This document shows, one piece after another, positions 33,874 to 45,473 of a stretch of DNA of 64,000 nucleotides. This DNA is from Amaurobius ferox. Lineage: Eukaryota > Arthropoda > Arachnida > Araneae > Amaurobiidae. The stretch is from the NCBI GenBank assembly GCA_951213105.1, contig OX578137.1:77844104-77908103 (forward strand), given 5' to 3'. Both the position numbers and the translations under genes were made by a program. The notes beneath the pieces are model-generated. The model saw only the letters and a list, made by a program, of their open reading frames with translations, was not told the DNA's origin and did no database searches. Position 1 is the stretch's first letter. Each line of letters starts with the position of its first letter.

Positions 33874-34784
33874 ACTTTCCTTATATAATGCAATGAATTT
33901 ACTACTTTTATAGTAAAAAAAAGTAGATGATTATTATAGTAGATGTTTATATTCTTTCCAAGATATCGAATTTTCGTCAATGAGTCGTCATTTTCATTGA
34001 TTTAGCGTCATTTTTATCCATTTGGCGAGTTTTTAGCTAATTTAGCAACAATTAAAAAAGTCGCCAAGTTGGCGACATCCCATCAAATTCGTCGCTAAAA
34101 TCTCACGAAGCGTTATTGATTAAGAAATAAGTTATTCTTACAGCAGATAAATGATTATTGGCGTTCAAATACAAAAGCATTACTCAAAGTATATTTCTTT
34201 ATGCATGGAACGAGCTAGATCCACGAGAATGATGTCACCAAATTTATCGCATGATGTTACATATGAAAAGTGAACATGTTTCTCAATAGGTAATACCTTT
34301 TTTTTATTTTACATGATTTTTTGATAATTTTTTTGAAAAATGTGCAATATCTCGAACGGTTCACGCTAGCGATCTAAAATTTGTGTCAATCGCTTTCTAA
34401 TGAAAAATTACACAAGAAATGTCTATTTGTGTAACTTTATTGAAGGTTTTGATTTTTTAATGATTTTTTCAAAATTTCACTCGAAAATTTAGGAAGGTTC
34501 TGAACATTCGATTGCGTATACAAACTATAGGTTCCCAGTATTTACTGATTGTGATATTTTTACCAAATTTCGTTCGAATCGGTCCATTCATTAGTCAGTT
34601 ATCGTGTCTACAGACTCATTGACACAAACATACACACACACACACACAAACACACACATTACTTTAAAAATGTTCGATTCGTGATCAGGGATGCTTGAAA
34701 CGTACTCTCCCGTCGAAAACTCGAATTTGAATTTTCGACCCCGTCACAATACTTTCCTTATATATTATTGTATATAAGGAAAGT
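33874..34784 (+). mobile_element. TATAAGGAAAGT-type element, best copy (911 bp, terminal hairpin)
   Basis: Begins ACTTTCCTTATATA and ends with its exact complement TATATAAGGAAAGT. The last 34 bp (34751-34784) are themselves a perfect 14-bp hairpin with a 6-base loop. Contains a GGCGA-rich block (about 34020-34100), an ACGAGCTAGATCCACGAGA block, a CA microsatellite (about 34633-34660) and CGACCCCGTCACAATA before the hairpin. No coding frame. Further copies: 175-715, 8990-9252, 43200-43375, 50800-51200, 63795-64000. Confidence 0.7.
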
Positions 34785-35528
34785 AAAAAGCTATCTATTT
34801 CAAAAGATATGTGCAAAAATGTAAAAAAATACTTCTTAATAGTTCCTTTGAAAATGAAATCCATATGACACTGCATGAATACTTTTCCATAAATATCTTG
34901 TATTACGCTTTCACTACTACAGTTTGTTGTTGTTTAATAAAAAAATAATAGATGGACAATTTCTATTCTCAGTACCCGTATTACCGCTAAGAAGGAAAAT
35001 TAACGCTCAACATATTTTCATTTAACCAATTCAATAGCTGTAAATATTTCTTTAATTGAAATTTATTTAAATTAAATATCCATTATGTTGAATTATACAT
35101 ACATGAAGTTTAGCAAGCTTTTATATATTCATGGTAGACATCCGTTTTTACTTTTGGGTTACGATAAACAATGATTGTTAATTACCATTTTATACACATG
35201 ATAAGCGTATTTACAAAAGGGATAAATTCATTTATTAATTTATACGCTTGGTGAACATAATTTTATCACGTTACGTATTCAACTATTTTAATTAATTCAC
35301 TAGAAGCATCTTTAACGAGATACTATTATGGATGATTTAGCATACAATAACGATCATTTGTAAGTATGCGATTTTTTATAAAAATATAACAATGTATTCA
35401 TGATTGAGAAATTCGAGTATAAATTCGCATGATTAAATTCATTGGAAATTATAACAAACATTGTCTTAAATAAAATGCGATTTGCGTGGATAGCAGATAT
35501 TTAGAAATATTCACTTAAATTCCGTTAT
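34785..35528. other. AT-rich stretch without recognisable features
   Basis: No supported gene, RNA or repeat. Confidence 0.4.
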
Positions 35529-36396
35529 TGTTACGTCCGAAAATTCCATTAATGTTTGTATTTCCCACTTTATGTGCTACCTAAACTTTGTGATGATAAT
35601 AATATCAATAGATAACACAAGTGTAGGGCCCACTTTAAATGCGGAGTGAAAGATAATTGTCTCAGTAGATCAATAATTGAACGTTGATTGGCCAATCTAA
35701 GATTGGTGATTTAAATTGGATTAATTATGGGATATTGTTAGCGAGTGTTTATAACAATTTTGGGAAATTAGATAATTAAATACAGCGAAATTTATTTCTT
35801 TTAATGTTTATTAAGTATTAAAATAGTATTTGGATTGAATTCCTCTAGAACTAAAGGCAAGTGTTGGTTTATAACATGAGGCAATAAATTGCAAAAATTG
35901 AAATACTATAGATAAAGTATTGTATTGTGGTAAATAATTGTAAATACATACATATGCATAAGGTTGGAGAAAAGTAAATAAGTATTATTAACAGATTAGA
36001 AAAATTAGATGTAGAAGATAATAGTTAATAAAATATAAAGAATATGGTTAGAAAAAAACTATCCGACAATCTTAAGGATCTATCGCCAGAAAGAGCCAGG
36101 TTCTCTTCGGTAACCTTACAGTATTCTTATCTTCGACAACCTTACAGTGAATTATAGGCACTGTACTTACTGGATACCAGAACGGATTCTCGGCCCGGCT
36201 TTGTGGCAGGTCTTGAAGGTCAGCTAAGATTAGATTAAAGCACAACAAGGGCAATATTTCTCTTGTGCTTTCGGCTTGAAGTGATGATAAGAGCGTGGCA
36301 CTAGAACGAGCGAGAATTGTAGTGAAAAAGTCTTTGTTGAGTTTTAAAGATTTTAAAAATGAATTTCCAGTTTTCATGGAGAAAAATACACCACGG

Positions 36397-36480
36397 ATGG
36401 AAGGTGTCCGGCCGCTCAAATTGCTGGTCGTACCCTAAGGTGAGTCGGGTGGTCTGGGATTTCAACCAGGTATGGAGGGT
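36397..36480 (+). mobile_element. 66-bp hairpin insert with imperfect 9-bp flanking repeat (hairpin module copy D)
   Basis: Insert 36406-36471 begins GTCCGG, has stem strands CCGCTC and GGGTGG (pairing with two G-U pairs) and ends TCTGGGATTTCAACC. ATGGAAGGT (36397-36405) and ATGGAGGGT (36472-36480) flank it, one mismatch. The most diverged of the four small inserts. Confidence 0.5.
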
Positions 36481-36523
36481 GAGTACTATACTAGCGTGGT
36501 AGGTAAGATTGAAAATCTATTGG

Positions 36524-36608
36524 GATTGTCTTTGTGGAAGACCCAGACCACACGACCAACCCGAAGGTTTATGGTAGCATATTGTGTGGCCGGGAGATTG
36601 TCTTTGTG
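36524..36608 (-). mobile_element. 59-bp hairpin insert with 13-bp target duplication (hairpin module copy B)
   Basis: GATTGTCTTTGTG at 36524-36536 is repeated exactly at 36596-36608. The 59 bp between them, on the minus strand, read CCCGG, stem strand CCACAC, loop, GTGTGG, TCTGGGTCTTC. Very close to the plus-strand insert at 24733-24794. It sits about 50 bp from copy D. Confidence 0.75.
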
Positions 36609-38399
36609 TAGAATTTTGAAGTACCCGTTCATGGTTGTGGCGGTTTGAAGGAAGGCATTTCTCAATTTCTACTGGTGTGGATAGAGAGCATTTTTGTTTG
36701 CGCGTTCTTATAGAAGGATTGTATACACGTAGTTTGATGCTGTAGCGATTCGAAAGTGAACACAATGTTTTGAAGTGGAGTCGTATTGTTTTGGAGTAAA
36801 GGTGTCTCTTTGGAGTGAACTTGGGGTATTCTTATGTAGAACTGTATAATTCTGGAGTGAAACTGGTGTGCTCTGGAGCTTTGTTTGGGCCCAAGCACTA
36901 AAAGACTGTGAGTTATATAATGTTATTTTATTGTGGATATATATAAAATCCTTGGTCATACAGACTTTAATGATTTGAATTTTAATGATTTTACTGTAGA
37001 TATTCTCATTTTTGGTGAAAATGTTTTAATAATTTCAATATCGATTTTTAATTGTGATTTCTTTCATACTGAGAATTTTGATTATGTGCTTGTTATTGCG
37101 CTGTACGGTTACAGTATGAGGGTAGGCAATATTTGTGAACTAATGCTGTGAAGCCAATGTTGTACTTTTGTATGCTGTAACCTCGTCTAAGTTAAGTTCA
37201 ACGAAATGTCACTTTTGGCCAAGCGAAAGTGTACGATTTGAAAGAATTGGTATTTAGGCTGTGTGTAGAGGCGGGAGAAGACTTGAGGGTCTTCGTGTTG
37301 AGAAAATTATTTTGACAACTAAAGAATATGAAGGGGTTATAAAGAACTATTTAGACTATTATTTCGATCAGATTGGAAAGGGAAGAAGGGGAAGCAGAAA
37401 AAGAAAGCAGAAAAAAAGCAGGAAAAGAAAGCTGAAAAAGAAAGCAGAAAAAGAAAACAGAAAAAGAACAAGAAAGCGGAGCTGGAAAGGCACGAAAATA
37501 AGTGGGAGTTGGAAGGACAAGAAAGGAAAGCTGAGTCAGAAAGTATTTTTGATTTGGTAAAGACAGAAAATGAGTTTGAAAGAAGGCGAAAAGAAGCAGA
37601 GTTAGGACGGCAAGAAAGAAGAGTAGAGATGAGAAGGAAATTGGAACTGGAAAGGCATAAAAGTAATCCGCAATTGGAGGAAAATAGAGGGGGTCGAAAG
37701 GAGATCTCAAGTTTAAGAGTCTGAAATTAGTAATCGAGTTTCTGGAAAAGTGAAACGAAAGATAAAGCCAAACTTGGAAAGAGCTAACCAACGTCCTAAA
37801 CTTAGGAAGTGTGAAGCCATTGAAAACGTCGAGAAACGTGTCAGAAGCGTTGAGATAGGAATAGAACTTCCATTCCTGAGATGTTCTAAAGGTAAAATTG
37901 ATCATGGATAAAATAATTTAGCCATTAAGGGTGAGAATTTGAAGTTTCGACTCCTAAATGTGTGTTTAAATCGGTTGAAGAACGAGGAGGAAATATACAA
38001 GTGTCTGAGAAAATTTGCAATTTGGTTGAATAATCTGTTATCGAATATTTTCCAATTTCAAAAGATGTTGTCGTTTGAAACGGACTTCCGGCGTTCAGTG
38101 GAAAGGAGTCTTATCAAACAGGAGGGGAACATACTTTTGGGAGAAAGTTGGTGAAGTTTCAGCCTTGATTAGTTATCCAGGATAGTCGAGCCACGAATGG
38201 GTGTGCGACTGAACTTTAGCTTTCCATGAAACTGAATGTTTTTAAGTTAAAAGGGTGCATCTGGAGAACTTTGGCGAAATTTCTGTTTTTTGAAAAGTCC
38301 TCTGGGAGAGTTGTATTACCAACTTGAGTGCCTGAATGTGCATCTGAATTGTGAAGGTTATCCTAGGGTCGATATACAAATTTATCTTTGATCATTATC

Positions 38400-38850
38400 T
38401 CTGCATTTGCCTTGTCAACAGTTTATTAATTGAACTATTCATCTAAACATTTATTGATCTATTGATTAAATTGTTCATAAATCTAATCATTAAACTATTC
38501 TATAAACAATGCATTGAACACACACAATTTGACACTTTCATTAAAGTATTCATTGAACTATGCATTGATTTATTCAGTAAACTACTCATTGAAGTGTCAT
38601 TGTAATATCATTGAACTGTTAATTGATCTATTCATTGAATTATTCATTGATCTAATCTTTGAACTATTAAATAAACAATGCATTGAACAATTCATTGACA
38701 CATTCATTAAAGTAATCATAGAACTATGCATTGACTTTTTTTCAGTGAACTATACATTGAAGTATTATTGAAATGTCATTAAACTATTCACTGATCTCCA
38801 TTTAGCTTATTTATGTTATATTCATTGAACTAATAAATAAAATGTACACT
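38400..38850. repeat. Degenerate minisatellite of ATTCATTGAACT-type units
   Basis: About 35 imperfect units of 11-13 bp built on CATTGAACTATT / TTCATTGATCTA. The 85-codon frame at 38514-38771 repeats with the unit and is not a gene. Confidence 0.8.
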
Positions 38851-38859
38851 AATTAAGTA

Positions 38860-39497
38860 GTTTAACTGTGCCACTAGTAGTTATAATTGTAAAACTATAA
38901 TTATAATGTCATATTCAGAGAATCTGTTTAAATGACAATCCCAATTCTCGGATCATGCTCTTATTATAGATATTAGCATCTGTAGAAAGATTTTGAGAAT
39001 TTTAGCTTTTTTCCACACAGAGTTATCGGTACTTGCTACGCTTCGAAAGAAAACATTCTATGTAGCATAAAATTTTGTCACATGGTAAGTATTGGTGTAA
39101 AATTGGTGTAAAATATTTTTCAAAGGTTAGGAAGCAAAAGAAAGGGCTTTGTAAAAGTAAGCAGTAAACAACGGTCTGGTCATTGTTTGTCACACATACA
39201 TATTTATCAGCATCCTTGATCATATTTTTACTACTCTGGGGATCAAAATATGTGGTTATGATATGATCACAGTCTATTTAATTCTCTATGCTTAATGAAG
39301 ATTTATGAATACTGTTAAGATTGCTTATTTTTGATGAAATCGTTGCAAATATCAATGAAATCAAGGAAAAGCTCGCCTAAAGACGACCATGGAATGACCT
39401 AACAAAATTTTCATAGTTGAATATGATAAAGTAAAATATTTTTATTACAAAAATTATACCTATGTTTGCGTAAAAATGTATCTGCTTCTTTATATTA
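38860..39497. other. Stretch without recognisable features
   Basis: AT-rich; the minus-strand frame at 39023-39223 has no recognised motif. Confidence 0.4.
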
Positions 39498-39692
39498 AAC
39501 AAGAAAGATCAATCATGCATAAAGCATTGATTATGAAACACGTTCTACATGAAATACAATTTTATTTACTAAATTACTACATACTAAAATTTCATTTTGA
39601 TTACGTCTTTTTAAGTCAGTTATCGTGAGAACGTATAGACAGAAAGACAGAATGAACAAATTCAGAAATATTTTTCAACTATGGAAAGTGTT
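39498..39692 (-). mobile_element. Helentron-like element, copy 3: 195-bp internally deleted, both ends kept
   Basis: On the minus strand it runs from AACACTTTCC.TAGTTGAAAA through a mutated GTCT tract, CGATAACTGA, ATCAAAATGAAATTTTAGTA, and then jumps to the 3' segment AAAATTGTATTTCATG..GTGTTTCATAATCAATGC and GCATGATTGATCTTTCTTGTT. Both terminal hairpins are present, about 1.1 kb of interior is missing. Confidence 0.75.
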
Positions 39693-40654
39693 AGTAAAAA
39701 ACAAATATAGCTCGATAATGTCATAATACATAATTTTAGAATACATAGTATGCTTCTAAATTTAATGGATGCTGGAAATCAGCAAATTATTATCTGCAGA
39801 CTAATCAATAGCTAATGATTAAATTATTCACGAATGTTTACCAATTACCATGATGCCAGTTTCTTTTATTCCAACACAATGGGAGTTCTAATTTCAATTA
39901 TTATTTCCATATAAGTTTTTTCACTAATTTATTCGATGCCAAACACGTAATTATATTTCTTACAGATAAAAACACAAAATTATGATAGTTTTTGCAGGGT
40001 AAATAATTCTTTAAATCATCTCATTAAATACATTTCGGTTTAATGAATAAATAAAACTACACAAACCCTTTAGGAATAATGTATTTATTATCATATGCAT
40101 TAATAAAACTATTATTCCACTTGTAAATACAATCATCTGGTATATTCGATTAATTAATTTTAAATGTAATTAATAATTGAAATGGAATTAATAATTGAAA
40201 CGCAATTGATGATTTAAGTTCTAATTTTATTTCAACCCTAAAAAAGTGAAATATACCGAATTTCTGAATTAATAAATAATAGGTATTCGCATAATTATTT
40301 CGTTAAAAATGAATAGAATTAGAAATATTATTGTCAGTATTTTTGGCATGAAGTATTTATGACTTGAAAATAAAATGTTGCATTTCAAAGCTATTTGTGA
40401 ATTAGTTAAGAAGCAATAGAATATTATATGTATATGAGCTTATTTCTGAATATACTTTCCATATATATTTTTTAAATAATAAGAACATATATATATATAT
40501 ATATATATTGCATAAAAATCACATGTGGAATACTATTCAAACAAAAAGCACCATTCGAATTGCAAGAAATTGTTAATAACTGCCATGTTTAATTTTATGC
40601 CAAGGCCATCATTTTCAACAGAACCATCATGTTCTGATACAACACAGCATTAAA
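39693..40654. other. AT-rich stretch without recognisable features
   Basis: Only a short TA run at about 40488-40510. No supported gene or element. Confidence 0.4.
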
Positions 40655-40659
40655 AATCA

Positions 40660-40765
40660 AGATATAGATGTGAGTTATAGATGTGAGTTATACGATGTTG
40701 TAGATGTGTAGTTATAGATGTGAGTTGTAGATGTGTAGTTATAGATGTGTAGTTATAGATGTGCC
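40660..40765. repeat. Minisatellite, TAGATGTG(T)AGTTA units
   Basis: Seven or eight imperfect units of 13-14 bp. A minus-strand Thr/His-rich frame across it is an artefact of the repeat. Confidence 0.85.
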
Positions 40766-40769
40766 ACTT

Positions 40770-41412
40770 CCTCGGACAGGAATGTATACGGAAGGAATTC
40801 ACCCCTTTTCTGGAAACGATTTTACCTGCCAATTTAAACTCTATTACTACGAAGGTTATGGGCAGTTATTGAACACATTAGAGAGGAGGTCTTATTAAAA
40901 GCATGTTATGATTTGCTGCGTGATGGGTGGCTCGTTCCATGGATGATAAAAGCTCTAACATTAAACAGGGCCTGATTGATTCTTGTCGGAGCTTCTAAGC
41001 AAAAGTAAGTTCTAGCCACCGCCTACATATGAAACTTCTATAGAGATAAAATGTCATTTGAGCATGGAAGATAGGCCCACAGAGCATCGCGAGTAACCAA
41101 CATTTGGTTACTTTGTCTATTGTCATAAAACGGCCCTGATTTTTAAAAACTTTGCTCCAATTCAAGATATCGTTTGTGAACAAAACCCTTCTGAGGACTT
41201 TTCTGCATTGTGTTTTGGTAACTGTTACGATTATAGGCGAATAAAAAAATCAAAATTTCAAATTTCTAGCCACCCTAGTGTGTACTTCAAGTTTCATTTA
41301 ATATGTTGAAAACATTTGGAATATCTAGATTTTATAGTCTCTGCGAGAAAAAAGCATAAAAATATCTAAAATCGGATTATAAATTTAGGGGAGTTCATGC
41401 GTGAACTTCATA
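40770..41412. other. Stretch without recognisable features
   Basis: Slightly higher GC around 40780-41000, but I can assign no family. The 62-codon minus-strand frame at 40995-41183 is not recognised. Confidence 0.35.
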
Positions 41413-42923
41413 CACTGGCTTCCAAAAGTTAAGCACAGACAGTATAATCAACAAAAATGAAAAAGTATAGCTTTGATTAACTTAAAATTGTACATGAAGG
41501 AAGAAAATGTGTTTATTCATTAAAGAAAATAAGATGAAAATATATATACTTTTCGCAAGTTATAAGATGACGTCATATTTGGGTCATTAACAAAATCATG
41601 TTTAAAGGTAAACAAACCATACGAAACTTACATTAATGTGGTATGTGACCACCCAGGACCTTCACACAAACTTTACAACAATTTTCCATGCTTTCAATGA
41701 GGTAATCGACCATCCCAGATGCGAGCAATGACCATTCCTCCAATAGGGCAGTTTTCAACTCCCTGAGCATTCCAAAGGATTTCAATGGGATTAAGTTAGG
41801 GGGAATACGCAGGCTACTCCATACGAGAAATGCCCTCACTTTCCAGGTATTCGTTAACGATATTTGTTCGATGGAGCGGGCATTATCATCCATAAGGAGG
41901 AAATAAGTACCAACTGCTGTATCGTAGAGTCTCGAAATGAGGTCTAGGACTTCATCCCGATACCGCGCAACCGTCACAGAACCGCATTTAAAGACGTGCA
42001 GCTCTGTGCGATACCCCATTGAAATTCCAACTCACACCATGACTCTGCCACCTCTGATTGCGTGATGTTCGATGATGTTCTTGGCCTGATTGCGTGTACC
42101 GCGTTCTCTGGAGACCTTTATACGCTTATCATAGGATTCGAGGGATTCCACTTATCATCCAGACTCGTCTGTGAATAGGACGTTGCACCAATCTGAACCA
42201 GTCCAATTGACATGTTGATGACACCAGTTTAATCTTGCCCCTCTGACTTGGACGGTAAGTGGAACACAAAAACGTGGTATTTGGTTGTACACGTACAGTC
42301 CTTTCTTGTGGAACCTTCACACACAGTACTGGCAGATATTGTCTTGCCAAGAGCAGATGCAACTATGGACGTAGAAGTTGTGGAGATCGCTCGTCGATTC
42401 AGCTTGGCTTCTATAGCAATATACCGATCATCATTTGGTCATCCAAGAATGGTAACCCTTGAATGACCAGGCACAGGTATCTGGAAAACTATTTGATTTG
42501 TTTAGAATTGTTTCCGTAATCGAGAAATTACTGAATGATCAACGCCAAAGAAAATAGCGACATCTTTGATTGATTGTCCTGCTTAAATGCGCCCGACAGC
42601 ACGCTAGAGCTCACTATCTGTCATCCGTTTTCTCTCAACCATAGAAATACGATAATAAACAAAAGCAATCTTACAAAATTCATAAACACACCGTATCAGC
42701 ATTTAAATGCACCTCCTCAAACCCTTCAGAATGCTGGCGTCTTACAATGCTGACGTCCGACTGCCTATTTAGCATATATCCGGACAGTCAATCGCAATTG
42801 GCTGTAATATACGATATTTGCATACTGCCATCTACATCAGCAGCGATTTTCAGCCACTCAAATTCAAATACGCTTTCGAAAATTGAAACTTTGCTTTGTG
42901 TGCTTGTCTTTTGGAAGCCAGTG
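41413..42923 (-). mobile_element. Tc1-like DNA transposon, second copy of the 28186 family
   Basis: 1511 bp; left end CACTGGCTTCCAAAAGTTAA and complement of right end CACTGGCTTCCAAAAGACAA; TA at 41411-41412 and 42924-42925. Closely follows 28186-29746 along its whole length, same orientation, with small deletions. Confidence 0.9.
41633..42650 (-). pseudogene. Tc1-like transposase, frameshifted
   Basis: Minus strand. The N-terminal helix-turn-helix region (about 42640-42490) is readable with a stop in the SIKDV segment. The middle (42129-42362) gives RTVRVQPNTTFLCS..R and the LDWFRLVQRPIHRRVW reading, shifted relative to NW..SDWCNVLFTDES. The C-terminal half (41633-42019) has MGYRTELHVFKCGSVTVARYRDEVL, then LLMDDNAR with the second catalytic aspartate. 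The glutamate segment (LNPIEILW) lies in a different frame near 41785. More damaged than the copy at 28535-29480. The C-terminal Leu/Glu-rich end (ELKTALLEEW..L) matches that copy. Confidence 0.8.
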
Positions 42924-43199
42924 TATTCCTCTATTTGTTGAGTTGAAGTTCAAAAGGCTTTACGGTTGTATTTGAATTTCTCCGGACTATAAAGAAGGAT
43001 AAGTTTACATATAAACCAATTCATTATTTTTTCGATGTTCTTCTACTTTTTAAATGTTTTTCTTCTGTTTTACCATGGTCTGCTTCAAATACATATTACA
43101 TTCGGGTGGGGTTGTGTTGTGTGTCTAATGTTGTTGATATATAGTATATATATATACTTTCTCTATATTATTTTGTATAGTATGACAAAATGAAAATCT

Positions 43200-43375
43200 G
43201 ATATTTGCAGCACACTACTTCACTTATAAAAAGCAAATAATTTACTTCTTTAACAATGAAAAATTTATAATAAGATCCACGAAACAATGCATTTAACGCT
43301 GAATTGTACATTTGATGCAGTTCCGGATGACAACATGTAAAATATTTCGAAGTAATATATCTCTTATATTAAAAT
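43200..43375 (+). repeat. 5' fragment of the TATAAGGAAAGT-type repeat
   Basis: CACTACTTCACTTATAAAAAG to GATGACAACATGTAAAATAT parallels 50805-50940 and the right edge of the window (63795-63950): shared TTTACTTCTTT, AAGATCCAC, TTGAATTGTACATTTG-like and CCGGATG blocks. Confidence 0.55.
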
Positions 43376-43429
43376 ATTTTAATAATTAATTCTTCAATTT
43401 GAAGCAATTTTCTCTAGCTCGTCCTTTTT

Positions 43430-43990
43430 AACACTTTACACCATAGTTAAAAAGTGTTTATGACTTTGTTCACTCCGCTTGTCTGTCTGTGTGTCTTCCC
43501 GTTCGGACGATAACTGCCGTAAAAATGACTTTATCAAAATGAAATTTTAGTATGTTGTTCAGACGGTCTGTGGAGCATGCGGGAATGCAAATGAATAATA
43601 TCACCCAATCAGTTTTGGATTTAACCCGGGTTGAAAAAATGATTTAAACTGGACTCTATGGGACCTAATTTTTCGAACATTTAAGCAAAGTTAAAATTCA
43701 CAAATGGCTTCGAAAATTTTAAGAAATATTCAAATTATCCCATAAAATATATATAAAAATTTCAGCAAAATAAGTTCGATAGTTTTTTAAATAAGAATTA
43801 AAATGATGTTCATCCATATAATATGAAGAGATAACGTGATCCAGATCAAAATAAAATATGAAATTCATCTTCTTCTTCCAGAGTAAAAATTGCGATTTTT
43901 AATGTTCTTTTAAATTTATATTTTGTGTTGCATCCGTCCTAAAATCTCTTTATTTTTGCGTATTTTCTGTGCATCTATATTCTGCGCCTA
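43430..43990 (+). mobile_element. Helentron-like non-coding element, copy 4 (5' part only)
   Basis: Starts AACACTTTACACCATAGTT with the left hairpin, short GTCT tract and GATAACTGCCGTAAAAATGA; follows the full copies up to a TGTGCATCTATATTCTG block, then leaves the family. Right end missing. Confidence 0.7.
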
Positions 43991-45473
43991 TATTGTTTTG
44001 AATTTCAAAATAATTTGTTCATTTTTTGATATTTAAATTAAAATGAAACTTTGTTTGCACTTTGATAATTTAAATTTTAAAAGGCATTGTTTATTTGCAA
44101 TAAAAGTAAATTTATTAAAAATTAAATTAAAAAAACATGTTTACTTTCAATATTTAATAGCTGAAAAATCTTTGATTATTTTCCTTAATGTGAATTTGAA
44201 AAATCTTTTGTTTATTTTTCAATAATATAAATATTTAAAAATTGTTTATTTTTATATAATTAAAAGTTGAACATTTTTTTACTATTCAATAACTTTAATT
44301 TAAAAGTGTTTTTGTATACTTTTAAATATTTAAATTTGAAAAGCTTCTAGTAATTTTCAATGATTAAATTTTAAAAAATTATATATAATTTAAACCTTTA
44401 TTGTGAAGAAAGAATTCTTTAATCATTGAACTTCACGTGGCGTATGACACCGTATACTAAAAGTGACACATACATCATTATTCTCTGGTCATTGTTTCCT
44501 TTGGATACAAATATTTGCGAGTTGGTAAACTTCCCTAGTATAATTTATTAAAATTACATTTACACACGTTGTTTAACATTGTACTTTTAAAAACACATAC
44601 ATATAATATTGACGAACAAAAATACATTAAAATTACTTTATAATCTAACAGAGTTCGGGGATACTTCTGACTTCAGAGTTCTGGGATAACCGCAATAGTC
44701 AAGCCCACAAGAGAGTCACGAAAGAACACAGTTTAACATAAAATCTTCTGGTAAATGAATATTTAAAAACAAAATTTCCTTATCCATATGCCTCTTAAAA
44801 CACACGTTTACTATCTGTAATTTAAGAATTCGAATGTGCCACTACTAATTCTGGAAGTGCTTTGTATCCATTCATTGTTCTAACATTATTTTCGTAATTT
44901 CTAAATTCTACATTCACAAAAGTTTTGAAACATTTAAATTTCACTCATTCGTGCATAAGCTGTATCCAAAGATGGAGGAACTAGCGAGAATTACGCACGA
45001 CTGATTCAAAATCGAAAGGCGCGAAATTATTTCTCTCAAAAATTGTATTTACAAACGACGATTACGTTTACCTTTAAAAACGCTTGGGTGGAATGTCGGG
45101 GGAAAACAAACGCACGAAGACATTTACATTCTATCAACATGTAAATGAGTTGAAGTTCTTATGACGCCGTATACCTTGAAAAGTTATGTGTGAAACTTTA
45201 AGGGTTGAACGCGAAATATGCATGAATTGAATTTTATATCGTAACAATAAGATTTCCAAGAGTCAATGTTTGCGAGATTTAATCGAAACATTTCGTTAAT
45301 AACGAACATTTTATTCAGAACTGTGATAAGAAAATAAATAGTATTTTAAAATTGTTGCCTGCACAGGAAAACAAAGAACAAGTTTTCACAATTCAATTTA
45401 AATTTCCGTTGACTTATGTTCCAATAAAATTGTTTAAAAGGAACTTTATCAGATAAAATAGTACATGACTCAC
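43991..45473. other. AT-rich stretch without recognisable features
   Basis: 44000-44420 is extremely AT-rich. 44640-45300 is more mixed but holds no frame or motif I can name. Confidence 0.4.

Larger units (their letters stand above)
35529..38160 (+). mobile_element. Possible LTR-retroelement remnant with a gag-like charged region
   Basis: TGTTACGTCCG at 35529 is a plausible LTR start, and sequence up to about 36120 (ending ..CCTTACAG) could be a 590-bp LTR; I found no second LTR and no convincing primer-binding site. From 37261 to 37725 three frames together give a Lys/Glu/Arg-rich coiled-coil-like region (KEYEGVIKNYLDYYFDQI, then KRKQKKSRKRK repeats, then ENEFERRRKEAELGRQERR and KLELERH), similar in character to the N-terminal gag region of arachnid gypsy-type elements. 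Frames at 37939-38154 continue without a recognised motif. No protease, reverse transcriptase or integrase is present. Treat as a decayed, truncated element at low to moderate confidence. Confidence 0.35.

Noticed and set aside
37351..37905. 184-codon minus-strand frame, Phe/Leu/Ser-rich, resembling a membrane protein.
   Set aside because: It is the complement of the purine-rich charged region; such tracts are free of stops on the reverse strand.
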